A DNA stretch of 42,802 nt from positions 1 to 42,802 of the forward strand of contig CAZVCC010000026.1 in assembly GCA_964626015.1 (NCBI GenBank), given 5' to 3'. The stretch is from CAIKZJ01 sp964626015. Its GTDB lineage: Bacteria > Bacteroidota > Ignavibacteria > Tepidaquicellales > Tepidaquicellaceae. Below are positions 1 to 7,952 of this stretch, in pieces. Every line of letters starts with the position of its first letter. The stretch's first letter is position 1. The position numbers were made by a program, and so were the translations under genes. A model generated the notes under the pieces. That model searched no databases and was not told the origin of the DNA. It saw nothing but the letters and a program-made list of their open reading frames with translations.

Positions 1-7
1 TTGATTC

Positions 8-2767
8 TTATTTCACAAGAACCATCTTCTTTGTTGCTATTAAGTTATTGTCAACAAGCAGTGAATAGAAATAAACACCTGATGAGAGCATTGAGCCGTT
101 AAACAGCTGTGTCTGATATCCTGCGTTCATATTCTGATTGTTGATGAGTCTCATTACTTCACGGCCTGCTACGTCATAAATCTTCAACGTTACCAATCCT
201 GCCTTCGGTAATGCAAACTTAATTGTTGTTGTTGGATTGAACGGATTTGGATAGTTCTGTTCAAGTGTGTACTTCAACGGTAATTCAGCACCCTGGTTAC
301 CTGAAATTCCTGTCAGTATATTATTGTTCTTGAAAATGTATCCGGTTGAACCAACTGCAAATGCCTTTGTATCAGGAGTCATGAATACATTATACATTGT
401 AGCACCGTTAGTATTCGATTGAGTCCATGTGGCTCCACCGTCTGTCGTACTAAATGCTGTACCTGATGATCCAACTATATAACCTGCACTTGGGCTTATC
501 ATATCAATTCCGTAGTTTGTGTAACTTCTCGTCGGAATTGATAACGTATCCCAGAATGTACCGTTTGTTGTCTTATAAACTCTTCCACTGCTTCCGACAG
601 CAAATCCTAATGTAGGGGTAAGCATTTTTATATCATATAGATAAGAGCCGGGTGCTGCTGAAAGTGTATCGAGTATCCATGTTGTGCCACCATCTGTTGT
701 GTGATACGGATCTGGATCCCAGTTAACGAGCGAACCGTGTGTTGCACTTACCATATCTGCACTGTAAACGCCCTTACTTGAACCTGTTACACCGGCTAAG
801 TATTGTCTTGTCCAGTTTGCACCTGCATTAGTCGTCTTCCACATAGTTGCAGAGTCAGCTACCGTATTCGAGAAGGTTGAGAACAACCATCCGGTATTGG
901 CATTAATGAAATCTACCTTGCGGAAAGTAACTGAACTTGTTGAACCATCTACTGCAACTGAATCCCAGTTCAATCCGCCGTTCGTTGTTTTGTAAACTCC
1001 GCCTATTGTTCCGCAAACCCATCCTGTATTGTTGTCAATCATCTGAATACAGTTGAATGCTGTTCTGGATGTAGCTGAGTAAGGAATTACTTCCCACGTT
1101 GTACCACCGTTTGTTGACCTTACTATCTGGTCATTAACAGAGCCGGCTACCGTTGGAGCACCAACTGCAATTACCGTACCCGTTGAACTTGCCGCCCAAA
1201 TGTCATTGTGCGTACCGGGTTTCATTAAATATGTATATAGAGTGTTTGTTGTTGATTTTTTGTTAAACAAACCAAATGCCCCGCCTGTTATGAAGTCTTC
1301 ATTATTTCCCGGAATCATATCGGTGGCATAATATGTGCTTGTCCATGGTTGTGATGAAACAGGAGCAAGAAAATCGACTGTTGTCCATGTTGCACCAACG
1401 TCAGTTGTTTTATATAGGGCAAAACTGTTACCTGTTAAATAAATATTCGATGACATTACTGGTGGAAGCTGTGCTCCTACTGATACGTCATCAAGATAAC
1501 CACCGTTTCCCTCCTCGTTTAAATGACGGAAACCAACATAAATATTTTGCCCTGCAAATGCAGTTAGTGGATATGAGAATCTCTTCCATCTGTAAGGAGC
1601 AACCGTTGTATCCGCCGTGTTCAATCCGGCAATTAAATTCGTAAAGCTAGCAGGCATTGAATCTGTTGTTGATACTCTCACATATAAAGAATCAGGTGGA
1701 TATTGTGACGAGAATGCATTTCTCCACCAAAATACAAGTGAGTCACCGGCAACGATTCCGTTAACTTTCTTCGTTATTAACCAGTCATCTCCGCCTGTTG
1801 ATTGATACGAAATATATGCACTTGCAGTTCCTGAATGGAATTGACTGGTTGAACGGTTCCATACATTTGTTCCAAGGACGTTAACTGAACTCCAGCCTGT
1901 TGGTGGGAATGTTACATCGTCAAAACTTTCGTCTAATTTATTCGTCGAAACTGCTGTTGATTTCATATCAATATCGTAAAACGTTGTTGCAGTTATTAAT
2001 CCTGAGTTTGCTGGAGTTGTCCAAGTTAATCCTGCGTCTGTTGTTACTCTAAATGCTGAGGATGTCCCGGTTACATAACCTGTATTTGCATCTGCAAATA
2101 CTATCCTGTAAAGTGTTGCTGATGCACCCGTTGAAACAGCTGTCCAGCTGGCGCCGCCGTCCGTTGACCTTCTGACGTTACCGGTTGTTGAAGCTACGAT
2201 AATATTCAATGAGTCAAATGCGTGAATATCGTATGCTGTACCTCCTGCCGTTGTTACTCCCGTCCAGCTCATACCGCCGTCTATTGTACGGAAAACATAC
2301 GGAGCACTCGTTGCGCAGGCATATCCTAATGTGCTGTTAACAAAGGAAGCAAAATAGAATGTTCCCGAAACGTATGGTGTTATGTTTGTTGTATCCCAGT
2401 TTGTTCCACCGTTTGTCGTTCTCCAGATACCATTTGTACCTGAGGTCGAATTAGCTGAACCAAATGTTAAACCCGTGCTCTGATTAAAGAAATGAGCGTT
2501 GTAGATGTTTGTATGCTGACCCGACGTTGCGAATAAGCCGTGTGCTGCGTGCGTAAATGTCCAGCTTGTTCCTGCATTCGAGGTCTTCATAAAAGTCCCT
2601 GCATAGCCGACTGCATACCAGTTGTTTGCATCCCAGTATTTTACCCAGCGTAATGTATTACCTTGGGGCGCGGGGTGTTGCCAGGTCCATGGACCTGTTT
2701 GTGCAAAACCCTCAAAACTAATACTGACAAAGATTGCCAGCATCAAGAAAGCGAATAGTTTTCTCAT
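8..2767 (-). CDS. T9SS-exported beta-propeller protein with inserted cleaved-adhesin domain
   Basis: This is a 919-residue secreted protein. Residues 1-22 form a signal peptide ending in EGFAQ. Most of the chain consists of repeated YCF48/BNR-like blades, recognisable by recurring patterns such as KTTNGGLNW, RSTDGGASW and STTDGGATW, which usually fold as a beta-propeller. Around residues 279-440 the propeller pattern is interrupted by a region (LDESFDD, GDDWLIT, YLDDVSVG) that matches the choice-of-anchor J / cleaved-adhesin type of jelly-roll domain. The last ~90 residues (from about 829) are a type A T9SS sorting domain containing QNYPNPFNPTTTIKFALP and ending KKMVLVK. The protein is therefore inferred to cross the outer membrane by T9SS and be surface-attached or released. 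The stop codon lies at the window edge, and no terminator is visible inside the window. Ligand and role are unknown. Confidence 0.85.
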   Translation of the reverse strand: MRKLFAFLMLAIFVSISFEGFAQTGPWTWQHPAPQGNTLRWVKYWDANNWYAVGYAGTFMKTSNAGTSWTFTHAAHGLFATSGQHTNIYNAHFFNQSTGLTFGSANSTSGTNGIWRTTNGGTNWDTTNITPYVSGTFYFASFVNSTLGYACATSAPYVFRTIDGGMSWTGVTTAGGTAYDIHAFDSLNIIVASTTGNVRRSTDGGASWTAVSTGASATLYRIVFADANTGYVTGTSSAFRVTTDAGLTWTTPANSGLITATTFYDIDMKSTAVSTNKLDESFDDVTFPPTGWSSVNVLGTNVWNRSTSQFHSGTASAYISYQSTGGDDWLITKKVNGIVAGDSLVFWWRNAFSSQYPPDSLYVRVSTTDSMPASFTNLIAGLNTADTTVAPYRWKRFSYPLTAFAGQNIYVGFRHLNEEGNGGYLDDVSVGAQLPPVMSSNIYLTGNSFALYKTTDVGATWTTVDFLAPVSSQPWTSTYYATDMIPGNNEDFITGGAFGLFNKKSTTNTLYTYLMKPGTHNDIWAASSTGTVIAVGAPTVAGSVNDQIVRSTNGGTTWEVIPYSATSRTAFNCIQMIDNNTGWVCGTIGGVYKTTNGGLNWDSVAVDGSTSSVTFRKVDFINANTGWLFSTFSNTVADSATMWKTTNAGANWTRQYLAGVTGSSKGVYSADMVSATHGSLVNWDPDPYHTTDGGTTWILDTLSAAPGSYLYDIKMLTPTLGFAVGSSGRVYKTTNGTFWDTLSIPTRSYTNYGIDMISPSAGYIVGSSGTAFSTTDGGATWTQSNTNGATMYNVFMTPDTKAFAVGSTGYIFKNNNILTGISGNQGAELPLKYTLEQNYPNPFNPTTTIKFALPKAGLVTLKIYDVAGREVMRLINNQNMNAGYQTQLFNGSMLSSGVYFYSLLVDNNLIATKKMVLVK

Positions 2768-2919
2768 TGCAATTATTATTTAGTTAATAAAAAATGTTTT
2801 CTAAAACCTGTTTTATATCAAAACAATTTTAAGACATTTTTAGCTTAAAAGCAATAGAATTAGTAGTATTCCGGTTCCTTCTTCAATTTTCCACTTATCT
2901 AAAATTATTCATTTTAAGA

Positions 2920-2951
2920 CTTGAAAAAAATTATAATAAAGTATACTTTTG
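2920..2951 (+). promoter_or_regulatory. Probable promoter of tRNA-Gly
   Basis: TTGAAA (2921-2926) lies upstream of TACTTTTG (2944-2951), which fits the TAnnTTTG -7 element described for Bacteroidetes. An overlapping TATACT (2942-2947) would give a sigma70-like reading with a short 15-bp spacer. The element ends 8 bases before the first base of the tRNA. Confidence 0.45.
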
Positions 2952-2959
2952 TAAATATT

Positions 2960-3032
<73 letters not shown>

Positions 3033-3044
3033 CTTTGCTTTTAA

Positions 3045-3090
3045 GGTATCGTACTCCGCCAAGGCGGACTTAAGGGAGCAGTCTGCTATA
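3045..3090 (+). pseudogene. tRNA-Cys 5'-half fragment, copy A
   Basis: The segment repeats the acceptor 5' strand (GGTATCG), the D-arm region and the anticodon arm up to AGCAGTCTGC of the intact tRNA-Cys at 3211. It then diverges right after the anticodon GCA. The D-arm is replaced by a perfect hairpin, TCCGCC-AA-GGCGGA (3055-3068). No 3' half follows, so it cannot fold as a tRNA. With copy B it forms an ~82-bp tandem duplication that also includes the AT-rich spacer. Confidence 0.75.
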
Positions 3091-3126
3091 AGTAGTATAC
3101 TATAGTATAGTTCTCAAAATTTTTAT

Positions 3127-3173
3127 GGTGTCGTACTCCGCCAAGGCGGACTTAAGGGAGCAGTCTGCTATGA
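3127..3173 (+). pseudogene. tRNA-Cys 5'-half fragment, copy B
   Basis: This is a second 5' half, starting GGTGTCGTAC exactly like the intact tRNA-Cys. It has the same hairpin replacement of the D-arm (3137-3150) and the same break after the anticodon (GTCTGC then TATGAG). The downstream AT-rich spacer, with TTTAGTTCTTAAAAT, resembles the spacer after copy A, so the duplication unit includes spacer sequence. The spacings from copy A to copy B to the intact tRNA are 82 and 84 bp. Confidence 0.75.
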
Positions 3174-3210
3174 GTATAATTATAATTTTAGTTCTTAAAA
3201 TAAATAATAT

Positions 3211-3284
3211 GGTGTCGTACCCAAGTGGCTTAAGGGAGCAGTCTGCAAAACTGTTATGCATCGGTTCGAATCCGATCGACACCT
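3211..3284 (+). tRNA. tRNA-Cys (GCA)
   Basis: The cloverleaf is complete. The acceptor GGTGTCG pairs with CGACACC, the anticodon stem is GCAGT/ACTGT around loop CTGCAAA (anticodon GCA at 3244-3246), and the T-arm is ATCGG-TTCGAAT-CCGAT. The discriminator T73 is the identity base expected for bacterial tRNA-Cys. CCA is not encoded. It is the only intact copy in a cluster of fragments and lies 13 bases before the GIY-YIG start codon. Confidence 0.95.
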
Positions 3285-3297
3285 CAAATACCTTCAA

Positions 3298-3540
3298 ATG
3301 TATTACACTTATGTTTTAAGAAGTAAAAAGGATAATAAATTATACATAGGTCAAACCTCAGATTTACTCAGAAGAATAATTGATCATAACCTTGGATTAG
3401 TAAAATCAACAAAACACAGAATACCTTTTGTAAAGGTTTACTATGAAACGTATGAAACACGATCGGAAGCAATGATGCGTGAAAAGTTTTTTAAATCTGG
3501 CAAAGGCAGACAATTTCTTGCAGGTTTGTTAAATAAATAG
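3298..3540 (+). CDS. Small GIY-YIG nuclease (stand-alone UvrC-N/YhbQ type)
   Basis: This 80-residue protein is essentially one GIY-YIG domain. It has YTYVL at residues 3-7 (the GIY strand), LYIGQT at 15-20 (YIG), DLLRRI with the conserved Arg at about 26, and REKFFKSGKGR near the C-terminus, where the metal-binding Glu normally lies. An upstream in-frame ATG at 3256 lies inside the tRNA, so the ATG at 3298, which begins the domain, is preferred. No linked methylase or second domain is present. The gene sits exactly between the 3' end of intact tRNA-Cys and a broken 3' half of the same tRNA. That is the arrangement expected of a homing-like nuclease inserted at a tRNA. Members of this small family are often chromosomal without known function, so mobility is an inference. 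Confidence 0.85.
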   Translation: MYYTYVLRSKKDNKLYIGQTSDLLRRIIDHNLGLVKSTKHRIPFVKVYYETYETRSEAMMREKFFKSGKGRQFLAGLLNK

Positions 3541-3542
3541 AT

Positions 3543-3590
3543 CAAAACTGTTATGTTCGACACGGCGAATTCGAATCCGATCGACACCTC
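3543..3590 (+). pseudogene. tRNA-Cys 3'-half fragment
   Basis: The segment starts CAAAACTGTTATG, identical to the intact tRNA from the anticodon loop onward. After a 12-base replacement (3556-3567) it resumes with TTCGAATCCGATCGACACCT through the acceptor 3' strand and the following CAAA. The T-stem 5' strand is changed (GCGAA against CCGAT), so the T-arm cannot pair. It lies 2 bases after the GIY-YIG stop codon. Confidence 0.8.
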
Positions 3591-3622
3591 AAAACTGATT
3601 ACTATTCAAATGTTCTCTGATT

Positions 3623-3914
3623 CATTTGCTCTTATCAATTCTTATTTTATTCTTTTAGCTCTTATCTTGTTCTTTCCGCTCTTATCAGTGTGCTAGTTTT
3701 TATAAATTAGAATATTCTTTTGTTAATCAGTGCAAATCATACTCTTTCAGCTCTCATCAGTGTGCATGCTCTAAATAAATTACATTATTCCATTCAGTGC
3801 ATATCATATTCTTTCAGCTCTCATCAGTGTGCAAGTTTTTATAAATTAGAATATTCTTTTGTTAATCAGTGCAAATCATGTTCTTTCAGCTCTTATCTGT
3901 GTGCGCTCTTATAA
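3623..3914. repeat. ~70-bp imperfect tandem repeat array
   Basis: Copies of the block TTCTTTCAGCTCTCATCAGT (with small changes) start near 3671, 3742, 3810 and 3880, about 68-71 bp apart. Shorter degenerate versions lie at 3623 and 3650. Between blocks, the 46-bp segment at 3695-3740 is repeated without change at 3834-3879. CAGTGCAAATCAT-type boxes recur near 3728, 3794 and 3868. The array fills the spacer between the tRNA fragment and the lipoprotein gene. No convincing protein is encoded, and there is no unique-spacer pattern as in CRISPR. Confidence 0.75.
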
Positions 3915-3988
3915 TCAAACATTCTGTATTCCATATTACTTTGAAAATGCTTTTTATTAGTAGTATATTATTCATAATATTAACAATT

Positions 3989-3994
3989 AAGGAG
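3989..3994 (+). promoter_or_regulatory. Ribosome binding site supporting a TTG start
   Basis: AAGGAG lies 9 bases before the TTG at 4004. There is no ATG nearby that keeps the lipoprotein signal peptide, so this site fixes the start codon. Confidence 0.7.
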
Positions 3995-4003
3995 ACCTAA
4001 ATT

Positions 4004-5032
4004 TTGAGAAAATTAAGTATTTTGTTTTTAAGTTTGTTTTTCATTTCCGCTGTTTTTATGCTTTCATCCTGCAATAATAAAGATGACGGCAAATTACCCT
4101 ATATCAAATCAAACGTTAGTGATTATGTAAAATCCGATGCCTCAGGTCAAAAAGTCACACTAAAATATTTCCCGAAACAAGGCGATAAATTTAAATATAA
4201 AATGACCGCAAAGACTTTTTCTACCGAAAAAAGTCCGGGTACTGGAGATGAAGAAGTTGCCAGCGAACAATCGATGACTTATTATTATAATCAGGAGGTT
4301 GCTGAAGTAAGCGCATCGGGTTACATAACTTTTAAGATGAAATACGACAGCATTATAATTACAGAAAAGATAACTGCGAAAGATTCATCAATATCCCAGA
4401 CTTTCAATTCTAACGTCAAAGATTCAGTCTCTGCAAAAATAGACTTTATCCAATACAACGCTCTCGCCGGACAAGAGTTCAAATTCCGCTTGTCTCCAAA
4501 AGGCGAAATTTCAGAGGTAATTGAACTTGAACAGATTCACGAGAGGATTTTTAAAGCTCTCGGCGATACTCTGAAACCGGATGAAAAAGCAAAGATTAAG
4601 GAATCAATGGGCTCGGAAGCTTTAAAATCAATTATACAAAACCAGTTTCAGAAATTCCCTGATACAGATATTTATAAAGATTCCTCATGGACTTTTGACA
4701 CAGAAACAAATCTTTCTGTTTTCCCGATTAAAAATATTCTCGGATACAAACTTAATAACGTCAATACAGATAAAAATGTAATTATTGATATTATTGCAAC
4801 ACTCGGTATCGAATTTCTTAGTAAAGAAGAAAAGCAGCAGGGTATGACTATTAAGCTTACAAACGAAGAAGCTGGCGGTTCGGGTACTGTGAACTTAGAC
4901 TTAAGCAGGGGTTGCGTTGTAAGAAAAGAAACAAGTACTAATATCAACATGGGATTAAAACTTTCAGCACAAGGTCAATCTGCAAATTCAACCCAAACAT
5001 TAAAAACAAACTTGCTTGTTGAACTATTATGA
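4004..5032 (+). CDS. Lipoprotein resembling DUF6263
   Basis: This is a 342-residue exported protein of unknown function. The N-terminus is a hydrophobic signal ending in the lipobox LSSC, with the lipidated cysteine at residue 23 followed by NN, so it is most likely anchored in the inner or outer membrane facing the periplasm. The mature part is rich in beta-strand-like segments (VTLKYFPKQGDKFKYKM near residue 52, YITFKMKYDSIIITEKI) and has no catalytic motif I recognise. Its overall style recalls the DUF6263 family; that assignment is from memory. The start is TTG, supported by a good ribosome binding site 9 bases upstream. Its stop overlaps the upp start by 4 bases (ATGA), which suggests translational coupling with the uracil salvage gene. 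Confidence 0.75.
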   Translation: MRKLSILFLSLFFISAVFMLSSCNNKDDGKLPYIKSNVSDYVKSDASGQKVTLKYFPKQGDKFKYKMTAKTFSTEKSPGTGDEEVASEQSMTYYYNQEVAEVSASGYITFKMKYDSIIITEKITAKDSSISQTFNSNVKDSVSAKIDFIQYNALAGQEFKFRLSPKGEISEVIELEQIHERIFKALGDTLKPDEKAKIKESMGSEALKSIIQNQFQKFPDTDIYKDSSWTFDTETNLSVFPIKNILGYKLNNVNTDKNVIIDIIATLGIEFLSKEEKQQGMTIKLTNEEAGGSGTVNLDLSRGCVVRKETSTNINMGLKLSAQGQSANSTQTLKTNLLVELL

Positions 5033-5688
5033 GTAAGATGATGAAAAATATCGCAGTAATAGAACACCCTCTCGTCTCACATTATCTGACTATCTTGAGG
5101 GATAAGAATACACAAAGTTTCGAGTTTAAACAGACAGTTGATATTTTATCTTATATTCTCGCCTCAGTTTATTATGCGGAGCTTAAAACAGAAAAAGTTA
5201 ACATTACTACTCCGTTAAAAGCAACGACAGGTTACAGAATTAACCAGAATCTTGTTTTACTTCCTATACTCAGAGCAGGTCTCGGACTCACGAGAGGATT
5301 CATCGATTTGTTCCCCACAATAAAAATAAGCCACATTGGACTGTACCGGGATGAAGAATCACTGAAACCTATAAAATACTATTTTAAGTTTCCTAAACTC
5401 AAAGACAAGAAGGAAACAAAGGTTATTATACTCGACCCGATGATTGCAACAGGAGGAAGCGTAATATTTACACTTGAATACCTGATTAATATGGGTTTTA
5501 AGAATATAAGCGTCGTATCCCTGCTTATGGCTCCTGAAGCGATAAAAGCCATTGACAACCGATTCGGAAATACTGAAAGAAAATACTTTAATATATACAC
5601 TTGCAGTATAGACGAGAAATTAAACGAGAAAGGATTTATCGTTCCGGGGCTCGGTGATGCTGGAGATAGAATGTTCGGAACTGTTTAA
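5029..5688 (+). CDS. upp: Uracil phosphoribosyltransferase
   Basis: This 219-residue cytosolic enzyme makes UMP from uracil and PRPP in pyrimidine salvage. The PRPP-binding loop is DPMIATGGS at residues 136-144, and the uracil-binding C-terminal signature is PGLGDAGDRMFG at 206-217. RAGLGL near 82 is also typical. Length fits the family (about 208-220). It is coupled by a 4-base overlap to the upstream lipoprotein gene and followed after 20 bases by the rel gene. prs, encoding the PRPP supplier, is elsewhere in the window. Met4 or Met5 could be alternative starts. Confidence 0.95.
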   Translation: MSKMMKNIAVIEHPLVSHYLTILRDKNTQSFEFKQTVDILSYILASVYYAELKTEKVNITTPLKATTGYRINQNLVLLPILRAGLGLTRGFIDLFPTIKISHIGLYRDEESLKPIKYYFKFPKLKDKKETKVIILDPMIATGGSVIFTLEYLINMGFKNISVVSLLMAPEAIKAIDNRFGNTERKYFNIYTCSIDEKLNEKGFIVPGLGDAGDRMFGTV

Positions 5689-5708
5689 CTCATTAAATTT
5701 CCGAAAGA

Positions 5709-7937
5709 ATGCTTAGCAATTATAATAAAAAGAAACTTGACGAGTTACTAATAAATGCTAAAACAAGTCTTTCTTCAAGGAAGGTTAACGAAAAACTTAT
5801 TTCTAATGCTTTCAGGTTTGCACTCGATGCACATAAAAACGATAAGAGGCAGTCTGGAGAACCTTTCATTACTCATCCATACGAAGTTGCTCTCATTCTT
5901 GCAAAAGAAATTCCAATAGACGATATTACTATAGCTGCTGCTTTACTTCACGACGTTATCGAGGATACAGAATTCACTATTAAAGATATTCAGGAAGAGT
6001 TCGGCAAAGAAGTAGCAGAAATTGTTGACGGTGCAACTCAAATAGAAGGTATTGTTGAAAACTATGAGCTAAAGCAGATTGAGTCATATAAAAAGATGCT
6101 TCTTTCAATGACGCTTGACCTTCGTGTTATGCTAATTAAATTCGCGGATAGACTCCATAACCTCAGAACACTCGAATTCCTCTCAAGCAAACGCCAGTAC
6201 AGAATGGCTCAGGAAACTCTCGATATTTACGCTCCCCTCGCTCACAGGTTCGGACTTTCGAAACTCAAATCGGAACTTGAGGATATGTCTTTCAAATACC
6301 TGAACAGAAAAGAATATGATAAGATAGCAAACCGCATCAAAGATAAGAAGCGTGAACGGGAAAGATTCCTTAAAAAGTTCATTGAACCAATAAAAGAAAG
6401 CCTGACAAAGGAAAACTATAAGTTTGAGATTTATGCACGGGCTAAACACATCTACAGTATCTACCAGAAGCTTAAAAAACAAGAGAAAGGATTCGACGAT
6501 ATTTATGACTTGCTTGCAGTAAGAGTCATTCTCGATTCTAACAACAAATATGACTGCTTTTCCGTTTACGGTATCGTTTCTCAGCTTTATGCTCCGATTC
6601 CTGAAAGGTTTAAAAACTTTATTTCTGTTCCTAAACAAAATGGTTACATGTCGCTTCATACGACCGTTATGAGCACCGAAGGAAGAAGAGTAGAAGTTCA
6701 GATTCGTACGAAGGAAATGCATGAAGTTGCCGAAAAAGGTATTGCCGCTCACTGGAAGTACAAGGAGAATCTGAATATTAATGACAAGAAGATTGAAGAA
6801 TGGATGAAGAACATACGTGAAACTTTCGAGAACGCTGCTAAAGAAGACATCACAACAGGCCAGCTTATTGAGAATTTCAAACTTGAACTCTTCCAGAACG
6901 AAATATATTGTTTCACACCAAAAGGCGAACTGAGAATACTTCCGTCTGGTGCCACACCCGTTGACTTCGCTTTTGCTATTCACACTCAGGTCGGTATGAA
7001 ATGCATAGGTGCAAAAGTTAACGGAAAAATAGTGCCTCTCGATACACAGCTCAAAAGCGGAAACCAGATTGAGATTATCACTTCAAAAAATCAGAAACCA
7101 AAACTTGACTGGGAAAAGTTTGTTGTTACGCATAAAGCCCGTTCCGACATAAAGAAATATTTTAACTCAGAGAAGCGGCAGCTTATTTCCGACGGTAAAG
7201 AAATATTTGAGAAAAAACTAAAGAAGAATAAACTCCATATCAATGAAGATGCATTAATTGATATTCTGCAAAAACTACGTTTCAAAGACCTTCAGACTTT
7301 TTATCAGAATGTTGCTGAGTCTAATACTAAAGCCGACGAGGTTATTGAGTATATAGAAGACAAGAGCAAACTCCAGCAAATTGAAGCTGACTCAGCTGCT
7401 TTGAGCAGTGCAGCAGCAGAGGCAAAAGGTATCGAAAGCATTGACAGGTTCAGAAAGCAGGCTCAGGATACGAGCAAGAATATTTCTCTGGGTTCAAAAG
7501 GCAGTAATTCTATACAGGGTATCAAATACGACTTTGCAAAATGCTGCAACCCCATTCCCGGCGACGATGTAATAGGATTCGTTACTCAGACTGAGGGAAT
7601 TAAGATACACAGAAAGAACTGCAATAATATTATTAATCTTTTTCTTCTCGAGCCTGAAAGAATTGTCGAAATAAACTGGGGCGAAACAAAAGGTACGGAG
7701 TTTGTCGGCGGTATTAAGATAATCGGAGAGGATAAACCCGGTATATTAAATGAAATAACAGAGATGCTGGCTAAGAACTTCAAGCTTAATATTAAAAGTA
7801 TTAATATTTTCACAAAGAGCTCAATGTTTGAGGGTACGATGATTATCGAGATAGAAAACCTGAAACAACTCAATTCAGTTATAGAGAAAATTAACAGCCA
7901 TAAAGGCGTTTTTAGCGCTACAAGGTTCTACAGCTAA
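5709..7937 (+). CDS. rel: RelA/SpoT-family bifunctional (p)ppGpp synthetase/hydrolase
   Basis: This 742-residue long RSH protein controls the alarmone ppGpp. Domains in order: an HD hydrolase with H56 (THPYEV) and H81-D82 (LLHDVIEDT); a synthetase domain from about 240 with RAKHIYSIYQK, YDLLAVRVI and NGYMSLHTTV (311-320); a TGS domain at about 398-459 (CFTPKGELRILPSGATPVDF); a Cys-containing zinc-finger-like region (FAKCCNPIPGDDVIGF); and a C-terminal ACT domain at about 665-740. The intact HD motif suggests that both synthesis and hydrolysis are possible. It looks like the only RSH enzyme of a single-Rel organism, though the rest of the genome is not visible. The ribosome binding site is weak. 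It converges with the membrane-protein gene at 7953, with only 15 bases between stops. Confidence 0.93.
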   Translation: MLSNYNKKKLDELLINAKTSLSSRKVNEKLISNAFRFALDAHKNDKRQSGEPFITHPYEVALILAKEIPIDDITIAAALLHDVIEDTEFTIKDIQEEFGKEVAEIVDGATQIEGIVENYELKQIESYKKMLLSMTLDLRVMLIKFADRLHNLRTLEFLSSKRQYRMAQETLDIYAPLAHRFGLSKLKSELEDMSFKYLNRKEYDKIANRIKDKKRERERFLKKFIEPIKESLTKENYKFEIYARAKHIYSIYQKLKKQEKGFDDIYDLLAVRVILDSNNKYDCFSVYGIVSQLYAPIPERFKNFISVPKQNGYMSLHTTVMSTEGRRVEVQIRTKEMHEVAEKGIAAHWKYKENLNINDKKIEEWMKNIRETFENAAKEDITTGQLIENFKLELFQNEIYCFTPKGELRILPSGATPVDFAFAIHTQVGMKCIGAKVNGKIVPLDTQLKSGNQIEIITSKNQKPKLDWEKFVVTHKARSDIKKYFNSEKRQLISDGKEIFEKKLKKNKLHINEDALIDILQKLRFKDLQTFYQNVAESNTKADEVIEYIEDKSKLQQIEADSAALSSAAAEAKGIESIDRFRKQAQDTSKNISLGSKGSNSIQGIKYDFAKCCNPIPGDDVIGFVTQTEGIKIHRKNCNNIINLFLLEPERIVEINWGETKGTEFVGGIKIIGEDKPGILNEITEMLAKNFKLNIKSINIFTKSSMFEGTMIIEIENLKQLNSVIEKINSHKGVFSATRFYS

Positions 7938-7952
7938 ACACTTAATTAAATC

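Noticed and set aside
3256..3297. Upstream in-frame ATG extending the GIY-YIG protein by 14 residues
   Set aside because: It lies inside the T-arm region of the intact tRNA-Cys, and the added residues are just translated tRNA sequence; the domain begins at the ATG at 3298.
3127..3589. A functional split tRNA-Cys made of separate halves
   Set aside because: The D-arm and T-arm of the two halves are both disrupted and an intact tRNA-Cys is present, so the halves are treated as remnants.
3720..3914. Possible 64-residue protein rich in Ser and His
   Set aside because: It is the translation of the ~70-bp tandem repeat, with no ribosome binding site or family resemblance.
3623..3914. CRISPR array
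   Set aside because: Both the short block and the segments between blocks are repeated, block lengths vary, and no cas gene is present.
6183..6983. A 266-residue open frame on the minus strand inside rel
   Set aside because: It is fully opposite the conserved HD/synthetase region of rel and has no recognisable family features.
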